64,000 nt of DNA. Source: Oasisia sp. SBJ-2009. Taxonomy: Eukaryota; Annelida; Polychaeta; Sabellida; Siboglinidae. Location: NCBI GenBank assembly GCA_964017155.1, contig OZ024860.1, positions 50,021,583-50,085,582 of the forward strand. Direction: 5' to 3'. Position numbers and translations under genes: made by a program. Positions within the stretch are counted from its first letter, which is position 1. Each line of letters opens with the position of its first letter. Of this stretch, positions 23,167-34,213 are shown in pieces. The notes beneath the pieces are model-generated. The model saw only the letters and a program-made list of their open reading frames with translations. It did no database searches and was not told the DNA's origin.

Positions 23167-25031
23167 TGAGTAAAACGTTTCGATTGTGAGAACTGCAACA
23201 GAAAAACTAATGTCCACTCGCACTAGCTGTGATACCTATATCGATATCATGCTATCGTTGATTTAATTATCCCAGTGATCGGCCTACATTATCATATACC
23301 TCAACTTGTTATATAAATAAAATAACTTGATAAAAACTGGGCTTCACCCACTGTCGAATGACTGTTCCGCGTCGCCAGTCTTCACATCATCGGGCCTGGT
23401 CGGTCAGTAATGCTGCCAGAAGTCTTCGGCCATGTGTCGCTGTATCTTCACCGGGGGCAGACACCTAAGAAAAAACAATAAAAGAGCGTTACAATGTGCA
23501 CGGTGTCTAAGAAACTTGAAACCAGCAGGCTCAATTCTTACATATGCCCACATTCCTTCACCCCACTGGCGTCAAAGACGCAAATCCCACCGCGATGCGG
23601 TCGAGATTACACTAAAGAAACTGGCATCTGTCGCCAGCATCCGGCTGCGCGGCACAGTAATGGCGGCAAACCAGAAGACGCGCCACAACAATACTGTGTC
23701 GTCACGACAATACGGTAGACGCGCCATTTACGTTCCTGGCGACGTCAGATTTCAAGATGGCGACGCAAACTGGGGAGGGGGGGGGCGTTTCTTCCACTTT
23801 TTACTTCGTTCTTTCAATGTTTTACTTGCGCTAGCCTATTTCTCAATAAGGAACACACATAGGACTACAGTTGTATTATAGTACAACGGCCTGTGCGACA
23901 TTCGGGTACTTTTTATGCACGATGCAAGTCAATGTGCGTGGCGTAAAAACACCGATTAGATTCCACAATGTCAGACTCTCTCCACTGATTGTTAGACCAA
24001 ATATATCAGGCCTGTTGCGTTCGCGCGTATTAAAACCACTATACTACCCTACCCGCGCCTCTCGTAATGAAGTTTCAAACGTAGGAGCAATTGAGGTTGG
24101 CTTGCATTCTACGCAAGTGCCTAATTTTTGTCGGAAATGCAACAGAATACACTGTGTGTAGCTAGCTCAACATCAAAAATTATATGATGCGACCATTGCC
24201 TGTTAGTTGCTTTGTGGTTTCGTTTTCATATTGAACTGGCGACATGTCTGCCCTTTGGTTTCAGGTCTTCCTATTTGAGTCCGAAGTGTGAGCAGCGACA
24301 CAGACCCTCTGAGAATGCGACGCGCGAGTAGTGGTGAACCCCACGCATGTCTAGTATATAATTTCGTCGTTGTCTGGGTAGCTTGGAACAACCTTTGTTT
24401 TCTCGTATGGCTCTTCCCCATCAATGTTATGTCTAGCTTTTCGCGTTACCTGTTTGTCGGCATAGCGCTCAAGACATGGCCAAAGAGCTGGCCTGTTGGC
24501 ACTGATCACTGTAGCATATGCTATTGTTTCCAAGGCAATATACCAACATATGTATTCGATCTCCGTCACTACCTAGATACAAATCTGCGTGCCGAGAAAC
24601 GTGTGACTGCAATAAATATTGGTCTCAAAACATCGAGTGATCTCTACACTTGTCTTAGATGGAAGACATGTCAAATGCGTACCCTTGAGTTACACTATTG
24701 CAAAGAACGAGGCACTTGTGTAGGTTGGTTTTGCATGCTGATTCCTAAGTATGCTATTTCCAGTCGAGATGAATGCGTTGTGCTGGCTGTCGTGACGGTC
24801 AAAGAATCAACAACTCAACTGTTTTGAGTGGGTGTATGTGTTCATGCGAGAATGTGTGTGGCATTCGCCCCGCGAATGAGGCTTATGCATATCAATGTTA
24901 AGCTACTTTGCGCGGTGCGATATCGGCCTCTTACACAAGTTTCGTTTCATGTGCATTATTTTGGATCATAGTTTGACATTACTTCTCTTGAAATACATCA
25001 TATAGCGTGAACAATAGCTCGATCAATCGTC
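23167..25031 (+). repeat. Satellite unit U8 with 378-bp deletion
   Basis: Only 1,865 bp. At about 24148 the sequence jumps from CAGAATA to CACTGTGTGTAGC, removing about 378 bp compared with 19935-20312 of U7. The left edge lies at unit position about 995, beside the insertion cluster. It otherwise resembles U7, including the 12-bp deletion before the poly-G tract. Confidence 0.92.
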
Positions 25032-26069
25032 TGAGTAAAACGTTTCGATTGTGATAACGGCAACATCAAAACTAATGTCCACTCGCACTAGCTGTGATAC
25101 CTATATCGATGTCATGCTATCGTTGACTTAATTCTCCCACTGATCGGCCTACATTATCATCTACCTCAACATGTTATATAAATAAAATAACTTGATAAAA
25201 ACTAGGCTTCACCCACTGTCGGATGATTGTTCCGCGTCGCCAGTCTTTACATCATCGGGCCTGGTCGGTCAGTAATGCTGCCAGAAGTCGTCGGCCATGT
25301 GTCGCTGTATCTTCACCGGTGGCAGACACCTGAGAAAAAAACAATAAAAGAGCGTTACAATATGCACGGTGTCTAACAAAATTGAAACCAGCTGGCTCAA
25401 TTCTTACATATGCCCACATTCCTTCACCCCACTGGGGTCAAAGACGCAAATCCCACCGCGATGCGGTCGAGATTACACTAAAGAAACTGGCATCTGTCGC
25501 CAGCATCCGGCTGCGCGGCACACTAATGGCGGCAAACCAGAAGACGCGCCACAACAATACTGTGTCGTCACGACAATACGGTAGACGCGCCATTTACGTT
25601 CCTGGCGACGTCAGATTTCAAGATGGCGACGCCTTTGATCTGGGCAAACTGGGGAGGGGGGGGGGCGTTTTCTTCCACTTTCTACTTCGTTCTTTCAATG
25701 TTTTTTTGCTTGCGCTAGCCTATTTCTCAATAAGATAGACACATAGGACTACAGTTGTATTATGGTACAACGGCCTGTGCGACATTCGGTTACTTTTTAT
25801 GCACGATGCAAGTCAATGTGCGTGGCGTATAATATCGATAAGATTCAACAATGTCAGATTGTCTCCACTGGTTTTTAGACCAAATATATCAGGCCTGTTG
25901 CGTTCGCGCTTATTAAAACCACCACACTACCCTACCCGCGCCTCTCGTAATGAAGTTTCAAACGTAGGAGCAATTGTGGTTGGCTTGCATTCTACGCAAG
26001 TGTCTAATTCTTGTCGGAAATGGAACAGAATATTCATATTCTTGTTCTCATTCACAGTACACTGTATAT
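25032..26069 (+). repeat. Satellite unit U9, 5' part
   Basis: Unit interrupted at unit position about 1033. It shares variants with the 56 kb and 60 kb units that carry the same LINE: ATAATATCGATAAG near 25828 and AAACCACCACACT near 25916. Confidence 0.93.
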
Positions 26070-27718
26070 ATTTAACAAGATTGAACAAGATTGCCACCTA
26101 GAGAATCAAGTCTAGATGGCAGGTGGACAATGAAGCCGTTTGGCTTATCGAGAGTCCAACCTATCTATCTAAGTATACCCCGCCTGTCTTAGGTGTATGT
26201 CAATCTTATTTTTAAATATATTAACACTACAGCACCTACACAATCAGCTGATAATAAGTTCCATTCGTTTACTATTCTTTGTGAAAATGAAAATTTTCTA
26301 ATATCTAGTCTACACTGCTTCTTTGCTAATGTAACTCCATGTCCTCTAGTCCTTCTATCTTCCTTGACCGTGAAAAAATATTTCTGTCAATATTTTCATA
26401 CCCATTCAATATTTTAAAAACCTCAATCTGATCACCTCTCAATCTTCTGGTTTCTAGTGTTGTTAGACCACATTCTTTTAGACGCATTTCATAACTAATA
26501 TTCCTGAGTTTTGGTATCATTTTTGTTGCTCTCCTTTGTACTCTTTCTAGCATATCAATATCCTTCTTGCGATATGGCCTCCATGCTTGTATACAATATT
26601 CTAAATGAGGTCTAACTATTGTTTTATGAAGCGGTATTATTAGTTCTTTTTCTTTGTTCACTATATTTCGCCTAATTAATCCAAGAATTTGGTTTCCCTT
26701 CGTTGCTGCAATTCCACACTGCTCTGATACCTTCATGTCAACACTAATGGTTAACCCTAAGTCCTTTTCCTTTACAGTAGTATTTAGTACAGTACCACCC
26801 ATTGTATATTGTGCATTTTCATTCCCATGTCCTGTGTGGAGGCTCTTACACTTTCCAAAGTTAAACAGCATTTGCCAATTCTCAGACCATTCTATCAACT
26901 GATTAAGATCATCTTGTAAATGCTGTCTATCTGCATCACTTTTAATTTTCCTAAACACTTTTGTGTCATCCGCAAACTTCAACACCTTACTTGTTATGTC
27001 ATCATCCAAATCATTGACATATATTAAGAATAAAATAGGTCCCAATACTGATCCTTGCGGTACTCCACTCAAAACAGATTTCTAATTTGAAACCTCCCCA
27101 TCAACTACTACTCCTTGTCTTCTATCAATAAACCATTTTTCTATCCAGTTAATCATACCATTTCCTATGCCATGGGCCTTTAGTTTAAGTAGTAATCTTT
27201 GGTGTGGCACTTTGTCAAAGGCTTTTTTAAAATCTATGTAGATTATATCTACTGGTAATCCCTCATCTACCCACTTTGTCACATCTTCCAAAAAACATAA
27301 CATATTTGTTAAGCATGACCTCGCTTTTAAAAACCCATGTTGAGATGTGTTTATCAATTTATTTTTAATAAGAAAATCAACCAAGTGATCTTTAATTAGT
27401 CTTTCTAATAGTATGCAAATCACCGATGTTAAACTCACTGGTCTATAGTTATCTGACTTGTTTCTTGAACCATTTTTAAATAATGGTATAATGTTTGCTT
27501 ATTTCCATTCTAATGGAACTATTCCCTCCTCTAATGACAAATTGAACATTGTCGCAAGCGTTATGCTGATTTGATCTACAATTTCCAGCAGTCATTTGGG
27601 AGGAATCCCATCCACTCCTGGTGATTTATTATCCTTCATATCTCTTATTTTCATAGCTACCATTTTTGGGGTTACAGTTAGTTGTCCTAAATAGTCACAC
27701 TCTCTCCCTTCGAACTTA
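26070..27718 (-). mobile_element. 5'-truncated CR1-like LINE (copy 1)
   Basis: A 1.65 kb insert on the minus strand, with the 6-bp target duplication GTATAT at 26064-26069 and 27719-27724. On the minus strand it contains most of the RT domain and the C-terminal region, then a 3' UTR with a hairpin (CCACCT 26094-26099 and AGGTGG 26121-26126) and a short tandem AATCTTGTT-type tail. A short repeated tail without poly(A) is typical of CR1-group elements. ORF1 and endonuclease are missing. Confidence 0.85.
26160..27716 (-). pseudogene. CR1-like reverse transcriptase fragment (copy 1)
   Basis: RT blocks are visible: DNKSPGVDGIPPK, NYRPVSLTSV, block A (IIYIDFKKAFDKVPH), block B (GVPQGSVLGP), block C (KFADDTKVF), then the C-terminal RPHLEYCIQAW and LERVQRRATKM. 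Catalytic aspartates are intact. In-frame stops occur after GIPPK (about 27598), after LEWK (about 27505, shared with the other copies) and after GEVSN (about 27080). A one-base loss in an A-run near 26375 shifts the C-terminal frame compared with the 57 kb copy. Non-functional. Confidence 0.9.
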
Positions 27719-28931
27719 GTATATGATATGTATATACCACTATTCGATGAGTTGTCTCAATGTCTCAAGCAGCTTTCCACCTATGCCTAGGCAAATAGAA
27801 GTCTGGACAGAATCTAATTTAGCATTCGTACTGCTGAGCTTCAAACTACTACACTCAACGACAGAAGTTCCCTTCACTGTGTTGGCAATCTACTCTCTGC
27901 GATCTGGAACTCTAAAACGTGTTAACGGCGACGCCACGAGGGCTGTATGCAGGCAGCGCAAAGATGTATCTGAAGCATTATATGCCATTCCAAGCGATAC
28001 AAGACGTTCGTTCGCATACAGATTTACTCTGTAGTGTAATACTCTATGTAGGATGTACACTGTGTGTAGCTAGCTCAACATCAATGATTATATGATGCGA
28101 CCATTGCCTGTTAGTTGCTTTGTGGTTTCGTTTTCATATTGAACTGGCGACATGTCTGCTCTTTGGTTTCAGGTCTTCCTATTTGAGTCCGAAGTGTGAG
28201 CAGCGACACAGACCCTCTGAGAATGCGACGCGCGAGTAGTGGTGAACCCCACGCATGTCTAGTATATAATTTCGTCGTTGTCTGGGTAGCTTGGAACAAC
28301 CTTTGTTTTCTCGTATGGCTCTTCGCCATCAATGTTATGTCTAGCTGTTCGCGTTACCTGTTTGTCGGAACAGCGCTCAAGACATGGCAAAAGAGCAGGC
28401 CTGTTGCCACTTATCACTGTAGCATATGCTATTGTTTCCAAGGCAATATACCAACATATGTATTCGATCTCCGTCACTGCCTAAATACAAATCTGCATGC
28501 CGAGAAACGTGTGACTGCAATAAATATTGGTCTCAAAACATCGAGTGATCTCTACACTTGTCTTAGAATGAAGACATGTGAAATGCGTACCTTTGAGTTA
28601 CAAAGAATGAGGCACTTGTGTAGGTTGGTTTTGCATGCTGATTCCTAAGTATGCTGTTTCCAGTCGAGATGAATGCGTTGTGCTGGCTGTCATGACGGTC
28701 AAAGAATCATCAACTCAACTGTATTGAGTGGGTGTATGTGTGCATGCGAGAATGTGTGTGGCATTCGCCGCGCGAATGGTGCTGATGCATGTCAATGTTA
28801 AGATACTTACCGCGGTGCGATCTCGGCCTCATACACAAGTGTCGTTTCATGTGCATTATTTTGCATCATATTTTGACATTACTTCTCTTGAATTACATCA
28901 TATAGCGTGAACAATAGCTCGATCAATCGTC
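27719..28931 (+). repeat. Satellite unit U9, 3' part
   Basis: Satellite resumes at GTATATGATATG and completes U9. A small deletion near 28600 removes bases before CAAAGAATGAGG. No gene supported. Confidence 0.93.
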
Positions 28932-29975
28932 TGAGTAAAACGTTTCGATTGTGAGAACTGCAACATCAAAACGAATGTCCACTCGCACTAGCTGTGATAC
29001 CTATATCGATGTCATGCTATCGTTGATTTAATTCTCCCAGTGAGCGGCCTACATTATCATCTACCTGAACATGTTATATAAATAAAATAACTTGATAAAA
29101 ACTAGGCTTCACCCACTGTCGAATGACTGTTCCGCGTCGCCAGTCTTCACATCATCGGGCCTGGTCGGACAGTAATGCTGTCAGAAGTCTTCGGCCATGT
29201 GTCGCTGTATCTTCACCGGGGGCAGACACCTAAGAAAAAACAATAAAAGAGCGTTGCAATGTGCACGGTGTCTAAGAAAATAGAAACCAGCAGGCTCAAT
29301 TCTTACATATGCCCACATTCCTTCACCCCACTGGCGTCAAAGACGCAAATCCCACCGCGATGCGGTCGAGATTACACTAAAGAAACTGGCATTTGTCGCC
29401 AGCATCCAGCTGCGCGGCACAGTAATGGCGGCAAACCGGAAGATGCGCCACAACAATACTGTGTCGTCACGACAATACGGTAGACGCGCCATTTACGTTC
29501 CTGGCGACGTCAGATTTCAAGATGGCGACGCCTTTGATCTAGGCAAACTGGGGAGGGGTGGGGCGCTTTCTTCCACTTTCTACTTCGTTCTTTCAATGTT
29601 TTACTTGCGCTAGCCTATTTCTCAATAAGGTACACACATAGGACTACAGTTGTATTATGGTACAACGACCTGTGCGACATTCGGGTACTTTGTATGCACG
29701 ATGCAAGTCAATGTGCTTGGCGTATAACACCGATTAGATTCAACAATGTCAGACTCTCTCCACTGATTTTTAGACCAAATATATCAGGCCTGTTGCGTTC
29801 GCGCGTATTAAAACCACTACACTACCCTACCCGCGCCTCTCGTAATGAAGTTTCAAACGTAGGAGCAGTTGTGGTAGGCTTGCATTCTACGCAAGTGCCT
29901 AATTCTTCTCGAAAATGGAACAGAATATTCTTATTCTTGTTCTCATTCACAGTACACTGTATATGATATGTATAT
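28932..29975 (+). repeat. Satellite unit U10, 5' part
   Basis: Unit interrupted at unit position about 1044 inside TATATGATATGTATAT. Its poly-G tract is interrupted by a T (GGGGTGGGG near 29556). Confidence 0.93.
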
Positions 29976-29977
29976 GA

Positions 29978-30070
29978 TACGTCACTGCCACCTGCAGACA
30001 CCCCGACAAAGTGTTGTGTCGTCAGTGCGGGGAACGAGGACATAAAGAAAAGCATCACACCCGTGATTAG
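29978..30070 (+). pseudogene. LINE ORF1 C-terminal remnant with zinc knuckle
   Basis: A 30-codon open frame ends TAG at 30068-30070. It contains CRQCGERGHKEKHH, a C-x2-C-x4-H-x4-H arrangement: the last Cys of a usual CCHC zinc knuckle is His here. In LINE ORF1 proteins such knuckles bind the element RNA. The 5' part is lost by truncation at the satellite junction (the preceding in-frame codon is a stop). The stop lies 3 nt before the ATG of the next frame, suggesting coupled reading of ORF2. Confidence 0.6.
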
Positions 30071-30073
30071 GAA

Positions 30074-30799
30074 ATGGGCCTAAACGATCTGGCCATGGAA
30101 CTTCCCCTGAACACACAAACCGAGAACTCTGATTCAACGCGGTTTTGTGTTCCGAATCCAACAGCGGACAAAATACGCAAATGGGATCTGCCTTCCTTAA
30201 TTAATTTAAATGCCAGATCTTTGAACAGTGAAAAAGTGGACGAATTGCATGTAACTGTAGCAACACATGATGTCTCAATTGTATGTGTTAATGAGACATG
30301 GTTTAAAGACTATATGGATTCAAGTAGCCTTACTATGCAAGGATTTTGCTTAGAGAGAAAAGACAGGGGTCATGGACGAGCCGGTGGTGTAGCTTGCTAC
30401 ATTATACATGATTTAAAGTATAAGAGATTGAATGATATGGAGGTTGATGATTTAGAGGTAATGTGGATTAAGGTTATGCCAAAGAAAACGCCTCGAAAAT
30501 TTTCATGTATACTGGTGGCATGTTTATATTATACTCCAAAGACGGAGTATTTAAAAATACGTGATCATTTAATCACCAGCATTGACACTGTAATGCGAAA
30601 ACACCCAGAATGTGGTGTGATCATAACTGGCGATTTCAACCAGTTGCGGGATAACTTTATGAAAACCCACTATAGATTTGTCCAAGTAGTTAATGTTGTA
30701 ACACGTGGACAGGCGATATTAGACAAAATATGGACGAATATGGAGGAGGTATACACCCCACCTGTTACTATCTCCGAACTGGGTGTCATCGGACCATAA
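30074..30799 (+). pseudogene. LINE ORF2, apurinic-like endonuclease domain
   Basis: 241 codons. APE-type endonuclease motifs are visible: N46 in LINLNARS, E74 in CVNETWF, and GDFN at 186-189. The final SDH motif is found in the next frame (30786 onward, SSDHNMV), so a single +1 shift at about 30780 separates the endonuclease from the RT. Family role: nicks the target DNA to prime reverse transcription. The start ATG at 30074 follows the ORF1 stop directly. The frameshift would make this copy inactive unless it is a sequencing error. Confidence 0.88.
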
Positions 30800-32861
30800 C
30801 ATGGTTTTGCTTAAACCTAAAGCGAAAAGCTCAGTTGATACTGGATGCGTGACACGGTTAACCGTAAGGTGTATGGGGCCAAAAGAAAAAGCCACATTCA
30901 ATATGGCTTTATCAGCCATTAAATGGGAACCCCTATTTAGGCTTGATTCATGTGCAGATCAATATTCATATTATCAAACGGTTATTAGCAACCTGATGGA
31001 AATATGCTTTCCTACTAAAGTTGTTACGAGGCATACGGCTGATAAACCATGGGTTACAGACTGGTTCAGAGACTTAGTTCGTAAACGACAGCGAGCTCAC
31101 ATGAGTGGTGATATGAATCAAGCAAAAATATTGCGTAATAAGGTCAACCGAGCCGCGTCGAAACTTAAGTCTAATTTTTACCAAACACAAATTGCAGCAA
31201 TGCATGAATCGGGATCCCACGATTGGTGGAAGCATATGAAAACAATAATGGGACTTAAAACAAATGGCAATTCATGCATGCAAGGTCTAGCTAACAAAAC
31301 AACGGATGGTGATTGTGGCTTACTGGCCAATACAATGAATGATTTCTTTGTGTCTGTGAGTGACCATTTGCCTCGGTTAAATAAGAACCACAAGGTGTTC
31401 GACGTTAACGAGGAACTGCGGGATCAGTATGCGATAAGCGTATATACTACTTTTAAAGCTTTGGAGAGTGTTAAAGCCAACAAGGCTACTGGGCCTGACA
31501 ACATACCTGCATGGGTGTTAAGAAACTATGCAAATGTTCTCGCCCCTCCATTAACTGCTATTTTTAACAATTCACTAAGAAAAGGTGTACTCCCTATGGA
31601 ATGGAAAATGGCCAATATAATACCGTTGCCAAAAACAAGCCCCCCTGTGTCGATTGAAAAAGACATTAGACCAATTTCACTAACTCCAATAGCTGCCAAG
31701 GTGTTTGAATCAATAATAATGAAATGGGTGGATGAAACAATTGAAGGTGAAATTGATGCTAAGCAATTTGGAGGAATTAGCGGAACGTCCACAACAGATG
31801 TTCTTGTCGAACTGGTTCATATGTGGTATAAGGCGACAGATAAATTGAATTCTTATGTCAGAGTTGTAATGCTAGACTTTAGCAAAGCGTTTGATCTTAT
31901 TAATCATCATTTGTTGCTAGATAAGCTACAATCGTATGGGTTGCCCGCACATATTTTAAGATGGATGGCAACATTTCTATTAGACAGAACTCAACGAGTA
32001 AAAATAGGAAATGAATATTCCCATTCTGGTCATCCCAATGGGGGAGTACCGCAAGGGACATTGTCTGGACCTAAATGTTTCCTTGTTTACATAAATGATT
32101 TAAGAACGACTGTTCCACTATATAAGTATGTAGATGATAGTACGTTATTTGAAATATGCGACAGAAAGGGTGTATCTGTCATTCAAGAGTCGGTTGATAT
32201 TGCTGCTAGATGGACAGAAAAAAATGACATGAAAATTAATTCCGAAAAATCAAAAGAAATAATCATTAGTTTTGCACAAGATGGCAATTTCAGAAGCACT
32301 ATCCCGAATATAAAAATTGATGGGAGGGATGTAGCACAAGTTTGCCATGCCAAACTATTAGGTGTGACCATTTCTCAGGATCTGACATGGAACAAACACG
32401 TAGATACTATTGTGAAAAAAGCTGGTAAACGCTTGTACATGTTATATCAGTTAAAGCGTGCAGGGATTACACAGAAAGATCTGGTCAGTGTATATGTTAG
32501 TGTGGTGAGACCAGTTCTAGAATATGCATGTCCTGTATGGCACACTAACTTGCCCCAATATTTGTCTGACAATATTGAAGTTATACAAAAAAGGGCATTA
32601 AAATGTATTTTTCCTGGATTGGGTTACGCGGAGATACTAAGACGTGTTAACCTGGATACGTTGAATGTAAGACGGGAGAGCATTTGTCAAAAATATTTTG
32701 ATAAAATTAAAGTCGGCACACATAGATTAAATTATCTGCTGCCTGACAAAAGACATACCGAGTATAATATTAGACAAGAAAATGTGTACCCGTTACCAGT
32801 TACTAGAACGAATAGATTCCGTAACTCCTTTATACCGTGGGCTTTATACAACTGTCAGTAA
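30783..32861 (+). CDS. LINE ORF2, reverse transcriptase (692 codons, open)
   Basis: An uninterrupted frame, beginning in the last endonuclease motif (SDHNM). About residues 220-300 hold KANKATGPDNIPAWVL and DIRPISLTPIAAKVFE; block A (VVMLDFSKAFD) is near 360, block B (GGVPQGTLSGP) near 420, block C (YKYVDDST, catalytic dyad present) near 448. Then follow KLLGVTISQDLTWNKHV and VVRPVLEYACPVWH, typical of the C-terminal part of CR1/jockey-group ORF2. The ATG at 30783 is probably not the natural start: the domain continues from the endonuclease at 30074 across a +1 frameshift. All RT motifs look intact. Confidence 0.92.
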   Translation: MSSDHNMVLLKPKAKSSVDTGCVTRLTVRCMGPKEKATFNMALSAIKWEPLFRLDSCADQYSYYQTVISNLMEICFPTKVVTRHTADKPWVTDWFRDLVRKRQRAHMSGDMNQAKILRNKVNRAASKLKSNFYQTQIAAMHESGSHDWWKHMKTIMGLKTNGNSCMQGLANKTTDGDCGLLANTMNDFFVSVSDHLPRLNKNHKVFDVNEELRDQYAISVYTTFKALESVKANKATGPDNIPAWVLRNYANVLAPPLTAIFNNSLRKGVLPMEWKMANIIPLPKTSPPVSIEKDIRPISLTPIAAKVFESIIMKWVDETIEGEIDAKQFGGISGTSTTDVLVELVHMWYKATDKLNSYVRVVMLDFSKAFDLINHHLLLDKLQSYGLPAHILRWMATFLLDRTQRVKIGNEYSHSGHPNGGVPQGTLSGPKCFLVYINDLRTTVPLYKYVDDSTLFEICDRKGVSVIQESVDIAARWTEKNDMKINSEKSKEIIISFAQDGNFRSTIPNIKIDGRDVAQVCHAKLLGVTISQDLTWNKHVDTIVKKAGKRLYMLYQLKRAGITQKDLVSVYVSVVRPVLEYACPVWHTNLPQYLSDNIEVIQKRALKCIFPGLGYAEILRRVNLDTLNVRRESICQKYFDKIKVGTHRLNYLLPDKRHTEYNIRQENVYPLPVTRTNRFRNSFIPWALYNCQ

Positions 32862-33005
32862 AAAGGTTATTAGTACGGTATGATTTGCGGTATCAAATGT
32901 ATTTCTATTGTATTTGTATGATGTTTTGATGAGTCAATTGTAACCTATTGTAATGTCAATCCAATTCAGTTGAGTTGCTAATAAAACTTGTGTTATTATT
33001 ATTAA

Positions 33006-34213
33006 ATATACCACTATTCTATGAGTTGTCTCAATGTCTCAAGCAACTTCCCACCTATGCCTAGGCAAATAGAAGTCTGGACAGTATATAATTTAACATT
33101 CGTACTGCTGAGCTTCAAACTACTACACTCAAAGACAGAAGTTCCCTTCATTGTGTTGGCAATCTACTATTTGCGATCTGGAACTCTAAAACGTGTTAAC
33201 GGTGACGCCACGAGGACTGTAGGCAGGCTGCGCAAAGATGTATCTGAAGCATTATATGCCATTCCAAGCGATAAAAGACGTTCGTTCGCATACAGATTTA
33301 CTCTGTAGTGTAACACTCTATGTAGGATGTACACTGTGTGTAGCCAGCTCAACATCAATGATTATATGATGCGACCATTGCCTGTTAGTTGCTTTGTGGT
33401 TTCGTTTTCATATTGAACTGGCGACATGTCTGCTCTTTGGTTTCAGGTCTTCCTATTTGAGTCCGTAGTGTGAGCAGCGACACGGACCCTCTGCGAATGC
33501 GACGCGCGAGTAGTGGTGAACCCCACGCAAGTCTAGTATATAATTTCGACGTTGTCTGGGTAGCTTGGAACAACCTTTGTTTTCTCGTATGGCTCTTCGC
33601 CATCAATGTTATGTCTAGCTTTTCGCGTTACCTGTTTGTCGGCATAGCACTCAAGACATGGCCAAAGAGCTGGCCTGTTGGCACTGATCACGGTAGCATA
33701 TGCTATTGTTTCCAAGGCAATGTACCAACATATGTATTCGATCTCAATCACCACCTAGATATAAATCTGCGTGCCGAGAAACGTGTGACTGCAATAAATA
33801 TTGGTCTCAAAACATCGAGTGATCTCTACACTTGTCTTAGAAGGAAGACATGTCAAATGTGTACACTTGAGTTACACTATTGCAAAGAATGAGGCACTTG
33901 TGTAGGTTGGTTTTGCATGCTGATTCCTAAGTATGCTGTTTCCAGTCGAGATGAATGCGTTGTGCTAGCTGTCATGACGGTCAAAGAATCATCAACTCAA
34001 CTGTATTGAGTGGGTGTATGTGTGCATGCGAGAATGTGTGTGGCATTCGCCGCGCGAATGGTGCTTATGCATATCAATGTTAAGATACTTTCCGCGGTGC
34101 GATCTCGGCCTCTTACACAAGTTTCGTTTCATGTGCATTATTTTGCATCATAGTTTGACATTACTTCTCTTGAAATACATCATATAGCGTGAACAATAGC
34201 TCGATCAATCGTC
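33006..34213 (+). repeat. Satellite unit U10, 3' part
   Basis: Satellite resumes at ATATACCAC after the LINE tail and completes U10. No gene supported. Confidence 0.93.

Larger units (their letters stand above)
29976..33005 (+). mobile_element. CR1/jockey-group LINE with ORF1 end, EN and RT
   Basis: About 3.03 kb, 5'-truncated in ORF1, inserted with a 4-bp ATAT duplication. Order: end of ORF1 with a zinc knuckle, 3-nt gap, endonuclease, RT, a 3' UTR of about 140 bp with AATAAA near 32981, and a short TTA-type tail. It is the best preserved element of the window and has one frameshift. A clade assignment beyond the CR1/jockey group would need a phylogeny. Confidence 0.9.
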
